Origin: Streptomyces flavochromogenes
GTDB taxonomy: Bacteria > Actinomycetota > Actinomycetes > Streptomycetales > Streptomycetaceae
Reading direction: 5' to 3'
DNA: 64,000 bases
NCBI RefSeq assembly: GCF_000717595.1
Contig: NZ_JNZO01000026.1
Coordinates: forward strand, 1 to 64,000
A model generated the notes under the pieces. It saw nothing but the letters and a program-made list of their open reading frames with translations, made no database searches and was not told where the DNA came from. Shown in pieces: positions 17,068 to 25,946 of this stretch. The translations under genes were made by a program, and so were the position numbers. The first letter of the stretch is position 1; every line of letters begins with the position of its first letter.

Positions 17068-17595
17068 ATGAGCATCACCGTACAGCGTGCTGCCCACAAG
17101 CTGCTGGCATCTCTGCCCAGCGCACTCCGCATCGGCCGCCAGACGGCCACCCGTGACCGGCACAGCGTTCCGGTCACCGCGCCCCGCACGTGGACCTTCA
17201 CCGACCGCGACAGCGGCGAGACGCTGACGTTCACCTGCATGGCCGGCTGCACGGACGACCACCGGGAGATCCGCGACGGTGTCGCCGTCGCCGACGACGT
17301 GTGGTGCCTGAAGTCCCTGGGCGAGCTCACGCTCCCCATCAACGAGAACGGCGCGCCGGAAGAGCTGTCGGTCCTGCGGGCGTCGATGAACGTCGACCCG
17401 TTCGACCGGCGGATCGCGCAGCGCCTCCCGCACATCGACCTCGAGGTCATGGACGGGGCGTTCATCGAGAGCCTCGACCCGGACGGGTTCGCCACGGTCA
17501 TCAACACCCTCCAGGGCCGTCTCGACGAGATGCGCGCCATGCACGCCGACCTGGTCGCCACCCGCGCCGCGTACATCAAGCAGGCGCAGCGATGA
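17068..17595 (+). CDS. DUF6907-like element protein A (175 aa)
   Basis: ATG after GAGAGAGGGACG. A basic N-terminus (residues 1-45) precedes the family core: TFTCMAGCTDDHREI, a Cys-x3-Cys-x2-Asp-His pattern, a central strand region, and a C-terminal helix (FATVINTLQGRLDEMRAMHA). This matches the small DUF6907 proteins common on Streptomyces mobile elements; function unknown. It is the first gene of a five-gene operon in which each following start overlaps the previous stop by four bases. Confidence 0.65.
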   Translation: MSITVQRAAHKLLASLPSALRIGRQTATRDRHSVPVTAPRTWTFTDRDSGETLTFTCMAGCTDDHREIRDGVAVADDVWCLKSLGELTLPINENGAPEELSVLRASMNVDPFDRRIAQRLPHIDLEVMDGAFIESLDPDGFATVINTLQGRLDEMRAMHADLVATRAAYIKQAQR

Positions 17596-18182
17596 GCGAC
17601 GAGCGTGACCCCCTGGAGGGGATCCCCGACGCGCTGCTGGACTGGCACAAGGGCGCCCTGGAGGGCGACTTGGCCGTGTGCGCCGCGCCGCAGCCGGGCT
17701 ACCCCAACTTCCCGTGCATCAACAATCGCGCCTCCCATGCGCGGCACCGGGACGTTCTGGGCCGCACGTGGCCGCTGGACACCGAGGAGCCGCTGTACGT
17801 GGCCCGCCGGTCCCCGGTCGTCGACGGCATGGTGACCGTCGAGACCCGCGACCACGGGGCGGTGACGCTGCCGGAGCCGGAGTGGTGCCGCGGCTTCCAC
17901 ACGGAGGGCGGGTACCGCTCGGACATCGAGCACGCCAGCGAGGAGGAGGCGACGGGGATCCCGACGCTCTGCCACGACCTCGTCGACGTCCTCGGGGTGT
18001 CCCTGGTGCAGCGCCCGTTCTCCCCGACCGCGCCGCAGGTGCACGCGCTGGTCAAGGTCGACGAGGAGGTCCACGCCCTGAACTCCCGGGGCCTGGACGT
18101 CGCCGCGGCCCTGCTGGTCGAGCACGCGGCCACGATGCGCCACCTGGCCCGCAAGCTGGCCGCCCTGGAGGTGCAGCGATGA
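17592..18182 (+). CDS. DUF6907-like element protein B (196 aa)
   Basis: Start overlaps the previous stop (ATGA). The second half holds the family core: VTLPEPEWCRGFHTEGGYRS, HALVKVDEEVHALNSRGLDV and a long C-terminal helix ending RHLARKLAALEVQR. The first 85 residues (DALLDWHKGALEGDLAVCAA) are an extra N-terminal region with its own Cys/His residues. Paralogue of the genes at 17068 and 19760. Confidence 0.65.
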   Translation: MSDERDPLEGIPDALLDWHKGALEGDLAVCAAPQPGYPNFPCINNRASHARHRDVLGRTWPLDTEEPLYVARRSPVVDGMVTVETRDHGAVTLPEPEWCRGFHTEGGYRSDIEHASEEEATGIPTLCHDLVDVLGVSLVQRPFSPTAPQVHALVKVDEEVHALNSRGLDVAAALLVEHAATMRHLARKLAALEVQR

Positions 18183-18532
18183 GTTGGGACATGAAGGCCC
18201 GACTGTTCGACGAGGTGTCCTACGGCAAGCTGTGGGACCTCGAGATGGGCCCCGACGGGTACGACGACGCCCCGGACGACTACATCCGGACGCTGCTGCC
18301 GGTCCTCACGGACTGGAAGCGGCAGCTGGAGAGGATGCGCGCCGACCTCCGCGAGATGCCGGCGCACAGCGTCTACCGGCCGGGGAACGAGCGGCGACTG
18401 CGGGAGGGGTCCGCGGCCTACCAGCGGGCCCTGTTGAAGCTGTCGGAGGCGTGGCTCACGTACTTCTTCTGCTGGCAGGGCTCCGACACCCCGACGTCGC
18501 TCATCTTCGACGTGGACGGGGGCGAGTCGTGA
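18179..18532 (+). CDS. Element hypothetical protein (117 aa)
   Basis: ATGA overlap with the previous gene. Acidic, helical: LFDEVSYGKLWDLEMGPDGY, a middle helix LPVLTDWKRQLERMRADLRE, and an aromatic end LTYFFCWQGSDTPTSLIF. No recognised domain. Small helical proteins in this operon position could bind the neighbouring HNH nuclease, but nothing in the sequence shows it. Confidence 0.6.
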   Translation: MSWDMKARLFDEVSYGKLWDLEMGPDGYDDAPDDYIRTLLPVLTDWKRQLERMRADLREMPAHSVYRPGNERRLREGSAAYQRALLKLSEAWLTYFFCWQGSDTPTSLIFDVDGGES

Positions 18533-18726
18533 TCGCGACGACTGTGCGCCGGCCGACGGAGAACGCGGCCTTCGGGCGGGCCTGCAAGGCGACCAAGCCC
18601 CTGCCGTCCATCGCGGACGCGTTCGCGTGCCTGGCGGCCTGCGAGGCCCGCGGCGACCTCCAGGGGGCCCGGCTGTGCCGGTTGCTCCTGCAGCGCGTGG
18701 CGCGGGACGGGCGGGTGGGGGAATGA
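18529..18726 (+). CDS. Element small protein (65 aa)
   Basis: GTG start overlapping the previous stop (GTGA), with its own stop overlapping the HNH start (ATGA). Basic, with two Cys in a helix (ADAFACLAACEARGDLQGAR). The exact overlaps on both sides support real translation despite the short length. Function unknown. Confidence 0.6.
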   Translation: MIATTVRRPTENAAFGRACKATKPLPSIADAFACLAACEARGDLQGARLCRLLLQRVARDGRVGE

Positions 18727-19007
18727 GCAAGCGCGGCTTCCTCAAGAACACGCAGACGCGGCGGATGATCCGGGCCTACGTCCTCGAGCGCGACGGCTGG
18801 CAGTGCCACTACTGCCGCCGGCCGTTCGCGGCGGAGGCGGACGTCACCCTCGACCACTACATCCCGTGGAGCATCTGGCAGCAGTCCCGGCCGCGAAACC
18901 TGGTCGCGGCCTGCCAGCCTTGCAACAACGCGAAGGCGGACGCTCTGCCGCTCACGTTCGCGTGGCTGCTGCTCCGTCTCGCGCCGACGCTCGAGCTCGC
19001 CGCGTAG
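18723..19007 (+). CDS. HNH endonuclease (94 aa)
   Basis: Compact HNH nuclease. Zinc knuckle CHYC (near residue 24) pairs with CQPC (near 66). The catalytic segment is VTLDHYIPWS and the last element is LVAACQPCNNAKADALPLTF. ATG at 18723 overlaps the previous stop. In cos-type phages HNH proteins act with the terminase in DNA packaging, so in an element with a TerS-like gene this nuclease could take part in cos cleavage. That role is inference; homing or defence nuclease are alternatives. Confidence 0.85.
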   Translation: MSKRGFLKNTQTRRMIRAYVLERDGWQCHYCRRPFAAEADVTLDHYIPWSIWQQSRPRNLVAACQPCNNAKADALPLTFAWLLLRLAPTLELAA

Positions 19008-19373
19008 CCGCAGGCCGAATCCCAAAAGGGTCGGTCTGGCGGACGGAAAGTTCCCAGCGTGCGACCCAAGTGTCCCCCCCTCTGGAGGGGGCCACGAATG
19101 CCCAGCGTGCATCGCAAATGCCCCTGTCGCCGCAGGTCGTTCCGCAAGTGTTCGGGCCCTCCGTCCCGGGCCGTACCCGCCCCCGCACTCCACCGGGGAC
19201 GGTGACGGTTCGGGGCGCCCCGAATGCGGCAGTCCCCAATCCCCCCAAGGGCTCGAAGCCCAATTCCCACTTGGCCTCCGAGCCCTTTCCCCCCATGGGG
19301 TCGGAGGCCCCCGCAGCCCAATACTCGCTTGGCCTGTAGCGGCCTCCGGTAACACTCCGAAGGAGACGTCACC
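19008..19373. other. 366-bp intergenic region with short repeats and a hairpin
   Basis: No convincing gene. CCCAGCGTGC occurs at 19053 and 19101 in similar surroundings, each followed by a CAAGTG/CAAATG box. Related CAAGTG/CACTTGG words recur at 19145-19275. A hairpin with a 9-bp stem (GGCCTCCGA 19273-19281 / TCGGAGGCC 19301-19309) encloses a second small CCCC/GGGG stem. It may end the HNH operon and carry the promoter of the next pair. Confidence 0.45.
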
Positions 19374-19757
19374 ATGACCCTCTACACCGTCGACAGCGCC
19401 CACACCCTCGACCTCCCGCCGGCCCTGGCGCCCACCAACTTGTGGGGCGCCACGGAGCCCGACGACGAGCCGCGCGCCGTCATCACCCTCCAGGTCGCCA
19501 TGACCCGCGACATGCTCGCCGTCGCCTTCGACCTCATGGGCGGGCACCGCGACGACGAACACCCGGACACGTGGACCGTCGAGGACATCCGCGAGGCCGT
19601 CGAGGCAGGCCTCGCCAGCCACAGCTGGACCCTGCTCCAGGACTACGCCCGGGACTTCCCCGACCTCCTCAACGACCTGTCCATCCGAGAGCAGATCCAG
19701 GCCGAGTACCGGGCCGTCGACCGCGCCTACCCGCTGTACGCCCCGAAGGAGTCCTGA
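19374..19757 (+). CDS. Element hypothetical protein (127 aa)
   Basis: ATG with GAAGGAG upstream. Acidic (MTLYTVDSAHTLDLPPALAP, VTLQ-type strand, then MLAVAFDLMGGHRDDEH). Helical second half with WTVEDIREAVEAGLASHSWT. No named domain. Followed two bases later by the third DUF6907-like gene. Confidence 0.6.
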   Translation: MTLYTVDSAHTLDLPPALAPTNLWGATEPDDEPRAVITLQVAMTRDMLAVAFDLMGGHRDDEHPDTWTVEDIREAVEAGLASHSWTLLQDYARDFPDLLNDLSIREQIQAEYRAVDRAYPLYAPKES

Positions 19758-19759
19758 CC

Positions 19760-20155
19760 GTGAAGACGTACACCGGACCCACCCTTGGCGGAGCCGTCGC
19801 GACGATCCAGTGCCCCGACTGGTGCACCACCGATCACGCCTACTGGGACGACACGGCCGACGACTGCCTCCACCAGAGCAAGCTGGTCGAGATCCAGGCG
19901 CCCCGGGACCGCGACTCGCGGCGCACGGCGCCCCCGTTCCCGCTCATGGGTGCGGAGATTCGGATGCACTCGACGGAGACGTCCCCCGCCGCGGCCTGCA
20001 TGTGGGTCCAGTTCTCCGAGGACAAGGCCGACGGCCTCGAGCTGGACACCGCCGGAGTCGACCAGCTGCTCGCCGCCCTCGACACCTACCGAGCCGGCCT
20101 GGCCGACCTGCGGCAGAAGCTGGCCGCCGAGGAGAACGAGCGGCGCAAGCGCTGA
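19760..20155 (+). CDS. DUF6907-like element protein C (131 aa)
   Basis: GTG start two bases after the previous stop. Clearest family member: ATIQCPDWCTTDHAYWDDTA with Cys-x3-Cys-x2-Asp-His, then DDCLHQSKLVEIQA, strands around MHSTETSPAAACMWVQFSED, and a C-terminal helix (VDQLLAALDTYRAGLADLRQ). Third paralogue on the element. Its stop is followed by the inverted-repeat block, so transcription from here converges with the tape-measure gene. Confidence 0.65.
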   Translation: MKTYTGPTLGGAVATIQCPDWCTTDHAYWDDTADDCLHQSKLVEIQAPRDRDSRRTAPPFPLMGAEIRMHSTETSPAAACMWVQFSEDKADGLELDTAGVDQLLAALDTYRAGLADLRQKLAAEENERRKR

Positions 20156-20273
20156 CCTGTACGTTTCGCGGCGCCGCGAAGATCACGTTATGGGCATCCA
20201 TGAAGTGATCACACAGCGCCCTGTCGCCCGCCCCTGATGCAACCAGGGACGGTAGGCGGGGCGCTTCGGCATG

Positions 20274-20919
20274 CCCGGCTATGGCCCGTCTAGAGGGCGC
20301 CTCGACCCCGGCTATGGCCCGTCTGCGGCTCGCCTCGGGCCGCCAGCTAGACGGGTCCAAGACGGCCCACAGACGGGTACAAACCGGGTGCTATCCAGCT
20401 GCTCAGGGCCTGCTCAGTACTGCTCCGCCGCAGGTGGCGGCCGCTCAGGAAACTGCTCAGGCCCTGCTCAGAGCGCGACCTGAGCGGGTCCTGAGCACCC
20501 CACTGAGCAGCCCTGACCTGCAGTCGAGCAGCACTGAGCACTTGGCTGAGCACCCGGATTGCCCCGATCTACACCCCAGACGGGCGGCGAGCCCGTCTGG
20601 ACGTGTCCGGGGCCTGTCCGCCCTGCTGTCCGCCCTGCATACCGGGGCATAGTGGGTGCGCGTCCGGGTGCGCGACCCTGCGTATCGGCAGGTGGCACCC
20701 TGCACAGACCCTGCGCGTGCGGCGGGGAGGCTGCGCGTCGGCGCGCAGGGTCCGCCCCGAATACGCACCCCCTGCGCAGGGTCCGCGCAGGGCCGCATAC
20801 CGGGGCAAGGTGGGGCGTGACAAGCCCGTGACACTGCAGGCCGGGCCCGTGACAGAGCCCGTGACAGAAGGGCTCGACCCCGTGACACGTCAACGCCTTG
20901 TCACGGGGTCTGTCACGGG
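20274..20919. repeat. Block of four successive inverted-repeat families
   Basis: Four short words each appear as a cluster and then as a cluster of the reverse complement. (1) GCCCGTCT at 20284 and 20317 (within an 18-bp direct repeat, period 33), then AGACGGG at 20349, 20371 and 20578. (2) GCTCAG at 20401, 20412, 20443, 20455 and 20466, then CTGAGC at 20480, 20491, 20503, 20534 and 20546. (3) ACCCTGC at 20675, 20697 and 20708, then GCAGGGT at 20745 and 20776 with GCAGGG at 20787. (4) CCCGTGACA at 20825, 20846, 20858 and 20879, then TGTCACGGG at 20899 and 20911. The block fills the convergent gap between cargo genes and the tape-measure stop. It does not look like a CRISPR array. Confidence 0.8.
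20576..20600. terminator. Perfect hairpin inside the repeat block
   Basis: CCAGACGGGC (20576-20585), loop GGCGA, GCCCGTCTGG (20591-20600): a 10-bp perfect stem. It lies between two convergent transcription units and could stop both. Confidence 0.6.
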
Positions 20920-20924
20920 CTCCG

Positions 20925-23900
20925 CTACCTCCTTCGCCCCGCACGGGCCGCCATAACGGTCGTGTTGACCATGCTCGTGATCTGGCGGTCGGCCCGGGCG
21001 TCGACGTAGCCGTGGAACTCCTGCCCGTCCACGACGAGCGTGAGCGAGTCACCGGGCTGGAGCCCGACCGCTCCCCCCTGACTGGCCATGCGGCCCAGGG
21101 CGTTGGCCTGGGAGGTCGTAAAGACCGGCTCCGGCCGACCGGTGCCGTTGTAGGCCAGATTGAGGCCGGGCTGGAGATAGCCGCCCGGGGACCCACCACC
21201 ACACCGTCGCCTCCGCGCGACTCCACGTTGACGCCGCCGATCGTGCCTGCGGTGTGGCCCACCCCCGCGTTGGTGATGCCGATCATGAACGGGCTCTTCC
21301 CGCCCAGCACCCATCCGGGCGGGGCCGTCTTGCCGGAGAACGCGCCGGTAGCCCACCTGCGGTGCGGCTTCTGCCCGCGGATCACCGACTCGATTGCCGA
21401 CATGAACCCGGAGCAGTCCCACGACGGGTTTCCGTTGCCGCCCCACTGGTAGGGGAGCCCGTTCTGCGTGCGGGCCCACGACAGGGCCTTCTGGATCCGG
21501 GGCCCGCCGATACCGCCGGCGCCCCGCTTGTCGGCCTCCTTCGAGTAGCCGAAGATCGAGTCGACGATCCTCGTCGGGATCCGGCGGAGCATGCGGCCGA
21601 AGTCGGTGTCGGCGCCGGGGAACTGGGCGAGGAGCGGATCCACGACGCTGTTGAGTCCAGCACGTGCCGAGGACGCCATCGTGTCCGTCAGCCAGTCGGC
21701 GCTCGACTTGATGCCGTTCCAGGCCGCGCTTCCCGCTCCGGCCACCTTGTCGCCGATCCAGCCGAAGATGCCTCCGTCCGCGTACTTCAGGCTGTGATCG
21801 GTGGCGACGGGTGCACTGCCGCCGAGCGCCGGAGCCAGGGCCGCCTTCACGCCGGCCATGCCGCGACTGCGAGCGATGGCGTTCATGCCGTTGACGAACC
21901 CGGAGCCGACGGCGCGCGTGAACTCCGGGCGCATGATGGCCTCGCCGCCGGACAGCTCGAGGCCACCGCCGGTCGCACTGTAGAACTTGTGGACGTCCTT
22001 CCCCGGCGTGTAGCCGGGAAGGACACCGCCGGTCGCCCAGCCCTCCGTCTTCATCTTCTCGATCTTCGGCGCGCCGAATGCGTCCGCAATGAGATTCCAC
22101 GTCGGCACGATTCCGCCGTTGTAGACCTTGTCGATGATGAAGCGGACCGGCTTCTTCGCGATGTCGGAGATCTTCGACCAGGCTGTGTCGATGAAACCGC
22201 GGGCCGTGTCGAAGCTCTTGCCGACAGAGTCGATACCGCTCTTGATGTTGCTGAAGGCAGGCTTCAGGGCTTTCTCCCACAGCCAGCCGGCCTTGTCGCC
22301 GACCCAGCCAAAGACAGGCTTGAGGATGCTGTCCCACACCCACTTCGCCGCATCGCCGATCTGCCGGAAGCCCCTCTTGAAGTTCTCGAATGCGGGCTTG
22401 ACGCCGTACTCCCACAGCCACTTCGCGGCCGCGGCAATGGCCTGGAACACGGGCGACAGGATGTTCCTCCACAGCCATGTGGCATCCGCCGCGATGCCCT
22501 CAAATGCAGGCTTCAGGACGTTCTGCCAAAGCCACTCGGCGACCACGGCCAGCCCCTTGAAGGCGATCACCAGCGGCGCGACGAGGACCGTCAGGATGAT
22601 GGTCGCCAGCAGGGCGGCAGCGTCACCGATGAAGGTGAACGTGGGCTTCAGGACCGTCTCCCACAGCCACACGGCAGCATCCGCGATCGCCTTGAACGCG
22701 ACAACGAGCGCCCTGAAGATGGGCTGCAGCACGTTCTCCCAAATCCAGCTGACCGTGGCCTTGATGCCCTCCCACGCGTTCTGGACGACCTGCCGGAATG
22801 TCTCCGAGTTCTGGTAGGCGTAAACGATCGCCACAACCAGGGCGATGATCGCCGTGATGATGAGCCCGATCAGATTCGCGCGCATCGCCGTATTCAGCGC
22901 CCACACCTGGCCGGTCATGATCGCGGTAACGAGAGTGGCCGCCATGACTGCGGTACGCCAGATACCGAGCGCAATCGCGGCCAGCTTCGCACCGATCGCG
23001 ATCGAGGCGAACGCGACACCCACCACCGTCAGAACGTTGACGGGGATAGCGGAGACTCCGTCCGCCAGAGCATTCAGGAACGCAGTCGCCGTACCCGCCA
23101 GAGGCGCCAGAGCCGCACCGACGTTGAACAGAGCCCCGAACAGGTTGCCCAGCAGCTCGGCAACGAACGGGGCATGCTCCGCGCTGTACGCCAGGAACCG
23201 CTCGAACGCGGGCGAGCCCTTCAGTGAAGAGCCCCAGTTCGCGAACCGCTCCGTGATGGTCTGCATCCGACTGGAGATGCCGTCCATGTGCGGGAAGAAC
23301 GCCTGCAGAACACCGGCCATGCCCTTGAAGATGTTGCCGAAGGCGACGCCCAGGCCCTCGAGCGCAGGCTGCACAGCCCCAGTCAGGTCGGCCTTGAACT
23401 CCTTCCACCACGGCGACTTGAAGCCGGCCGACGCACGGTCCTGCAGGTTGCCGATCGCGGTCGCAGCAGCAAGCACGATCGGAGTCAGACCGGGCAGAGA
23501 GTTCTTCAGGCCGTCCAGCGCACGCGTGAACAGAGGCATCACGGCCGGCTGCAGGCTCCGCGACCAATCGCCGAACGCGGTCCGCAGACCGGTGAACGCT
23601 GTCATCGTCTCCCGGGCCGACGGCGTCAGCTTCGCGAGCGCCGCCTGGTACTTCGCCTGCGCGGTCGCCGCGGCCGACGCGGTAGTCGCCGCCTGGATCT
23701 GCGACGACGCGACCTGCCGCTGGGCGGAAGCGATAGAGTCCGCGGCCTGCTGCTGGGCAGTCGCCACACCCTTAACGGCGTCGCCGATGCGCCCCTGCGC
23801 CTCCGCGATGTCCCGCGAGTTCTGCACCGCCACACGGGCCTGCTCGGATTGTGCGTCGGTCACCGCCTCCGTGCGGTCCGCGACCTGCTCCTGCGCGTCC

Positions 23901-25273
23901 TTCAGCCGCTCCTGTGCCGCCCTGACCGTGTCGGAGCCGTCCACGCCGGCCTTGTTCGCGGCGTCGACCTCGGCCGCCAGCCGGGCCTGTTCCTGGCGCT
24001 GGTCCCCCAGAGCCTTCACAGCCTGGTCGTAGGCCAGCTGGGCGCGGTCCTGGTCGAGCTGGGACGCCTTCGAGCCCAGCTTCCGAACCGCGGTGAGCTC
24101 GGCCTCCGCCTCCTGCACGCGCAGCACCGCGGCCCGCTCGTCGAGGGCGCCGTCCGCCAGGCGCTTGTTCATGTCGCGCAGCTGATCCGCCGCAGACTTC
24201 CGGGCCCGGGTTAGATCCTCCTGGGCCCGCACCGCGTCTTCCTGAGCGTCCCTCAGGTCCCGCTCGGCGTCCCGTACCTGCCGGGCCGCGTCCGCCGTCC
24301 GCTGGGCCGCCTGCTCGGCCGCCAGGGCAGCCCTCTGGCGGGCCTGAGACACCTGTTCCTGGGCGGCGGCCACCTGCCGGGCCGCGTTGCGCTCCGCGGC
24401 TGCGAGTGCCTGCCGGGCCGACGCCTGCTGGATCGCCTTCTGCTGGGCCGCCACAGCTGCGGCGGCCCCAGAGTTCGTCGACGACGTCGCCGCGTCCTGG
24501 GCGGCCTTCTGCGCCTGCAGAGCACCCGCGATGTCCTTGATGGCCGGGACGCCGACCAGACCCACGGCGCCGATACCAGCGGCTGCGGCGACACCCGCGG
24601 AGGCGATCGCACCCAGGCCCGCCAGAACCACGGGCAGGACCGGGAGGATTGCGGGCCCGAACGCTGCCGCGGCCGTGACCAGCATGCCGAACGAGCGGAC
24701 CGCCGGATCCACCCGCACATCGATCTCACGGCCGTCGATGGCGTCGATCTCTGTACGCAGTGCGGCCAGCTGCGCTACAGCTGCCGCCGTGTTCACCCGG
24801 ACCGCGATGTCCGGGCTTGAGGCTCCGAGCCGCTGCAGTTCGCGCTCGACCGCCTCGATCTGGCGGCGGGCCGTCGCCGTGTCCACGTCGATGCCGACGC
24901 GCTGCGTAGAGAGCTGGTGCAGCTGCTCGCGCAGAGCCCGGATGTCGGCGTCCGCCTCCGTGGTATCGGCGCCGATGGTGATGTCGGGCAGGGAGCGCAC
25001 CGCGGCCTCGACGCGGGAGCGGAAACTGCGGCCGAACGCACCGCCCGCATCAGATCCCTGCCGGCCCGCTGCGGTCGCGGCCTGCTGGCCGCCGCGCTGG
25101 ATACCGTTCCGCATCGCGTCCACCACGTTGACCGTGATGTGACGGCCGATGATGCGGCCCATCTCGCTACCCACGCTGTCCGCGGGCCCAGTCAGACCAG
25201 AGCGCAGACGGGCGTAGATGTTCCGTGTGTTCGGGACGACGTCGACCTCGACGGATCCCACAGTGATCGCCAT
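20925..25273 (-). CDS. Phage tape-measure protein with NlpC/P60-type domain, frameshifted near the C-terminus
   Basis: ATG at 25273 after GGGGGAG. About 1,450 residues if the frameshift is bridged. Regions: start MAITVGSVEVDVVPNTRNIY (typical actinophage tape measure); hydrophobic 210-250; Ala/Gln/Arg coiled coil 270-550; further hydrophobic helices ~700-900; Trp-rich repeats of the WLWENVLKPAF kind ~860-1030; NlpC/P60-like peptidase ~1275-1345 with WGGNGNPSWDCSGFMSAIES (Cys near 1286) and VGHTAGTIGG (His near 1338). At about 21184-21190 one G is missing. Frame 0 ends in junk and only stops at 20468, whereas the -1 frame continues naturally (GGYLQPGLNLAYNGTGRPEP) to the stop at 20925. Only large structural gene on the element. 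Confidence 0.88.
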
Positions 25274-25335
25274 GTCTCCCCCTTTCAGGGAGTCGTGGCG
25301 CGGGCCCTTGAAAGGTCAGACGGGTGGTGCGGTGG

Positions 25336-25563
25336 TCAAGCCCGGGGAGGAGCAGTCGCGGACTCCCACCAAACGGGCGGACTGAGATGAGCCTCCCAGT
25401 CACCTCCCTCTAGGTAAGTGCGGCGGGCCACAACCCACTTGATGCGCGCATAGCCGACCTGCGTCGGGTCCTCGGGATCCACAACCCACCAGTCGCCGAC
25501 GTCGAACACGGCGAGCCGAGGCGGGAAGTTGTCCTGCGCAGGGTCCGGCCGGCGGCGTCTCAT
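25336..25563 (-). CDS. Small element protein between terS and tape measure (75 aa)
   Basis: ATG at 25563 overlaps the upstream stop by four bases. Trp-rich: RLAVFDVGDWWVVDPEDPTQ and LEGGDWEAHLSPPVWWES. A compact beta protein is plausible. No homologue recognised. The overlap indicates co-translation with the TerS-like protein. Confidence 0.6.
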   Translation of the reverse strand: MRRRRPDPAQDNFPPRLAVFDVGDWWVVDPEDPTQVGYARIKWVVARRTYLEGGDWEAHLSPPVWWESATAPPRA

Positions 25564-25946
25564 GCCACGCGCCGGACACCGTAGGAGCCGCGGACCGCAC
25601 CGCGGCGCTGGGGACGCTCGTCCTCCTCGCCCGACGGCATCCGCAGCGAGGCCAGTAGCCGGGCCAGGACGAGGGACTGCTGGCGGTGCTCCGTGATGAC
25701 CGGGTTGGTCACCTCCTCACCCTTGGCGTTCTTCACCGTCAGCCGGCCCCGGGAGGCCTCGAGGGCGAGGCGGTCCAAGAGGTCGGCCGTGCGGCAGGCC
25801 TGCAGCAGGAGCAGCTGCTCGTGGACGTCGAGGTCGAACCCGTCAGCCACGGACTCCCACAGTCGGGTACCCGAATCGTCCAGGCCAGCCGGAGTCGGTG
25901 TTGCGGCTACAGGTCCTTGACCTGCACTGATGCTCTGGCGAGCCAT
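25560..25946 (-). CDS. P27-type phage terminase small subunit (TerS-like)
   Basis: 128 aa. Residues 20-100 follow the P27 small-terminase pattern of actinophages: SGTRLWESVADGFDLDVHEQ, LLLLQACRTADLLDRLALEA, VTNPVITEHRQQSLVLARLL, ASLRMPSGEE. The basic C-terminus (RPQRRGAVRG) suits DNA contact. No large terminase is in the element. In PICIs a satellite-encoded TerS redirects the helper TerL to satellite DNA, which would explain a solitary TerS. A leftover from prophage decay is the alternative. Confidence 0.7.
   Translation of the reverse strand: MARQSISAGQGPVAATPTPAGLDDSGTRLWESVADGFDLDVHEQLLLLQACRTADLLDRLALEASRGRLTVKNAKGEEVTNPVITEHRQQSLVLARLLASLRMPSGEEDERPQRRGAVRGSYGVRRVA

Noticed and set aside
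20274..20919. Possible CRISPR array
   Set aside because: Repeats are 6-9 bp, irregularly spaced, in four families and in inverted clusters. There is no constant repeat-spacer unit and no cas gene.
20468..20924. Tape-measure reading frame extended to 20468
   Set aside because: The extension is Arg/Cys/His-rich translation of the inverted-repeat block (CHG-type runs). The natural C-terminus is in the -1 frame ending at 20925.
21184..21190. Programmed -1 frameshift in the tape-measure gene
   Set aside because: The codons read T-CCC-CGG-G, not X-XXY-YYZ. Phage programmed shifts usually lie in the chaperone genes before the tape measure, not at its end.
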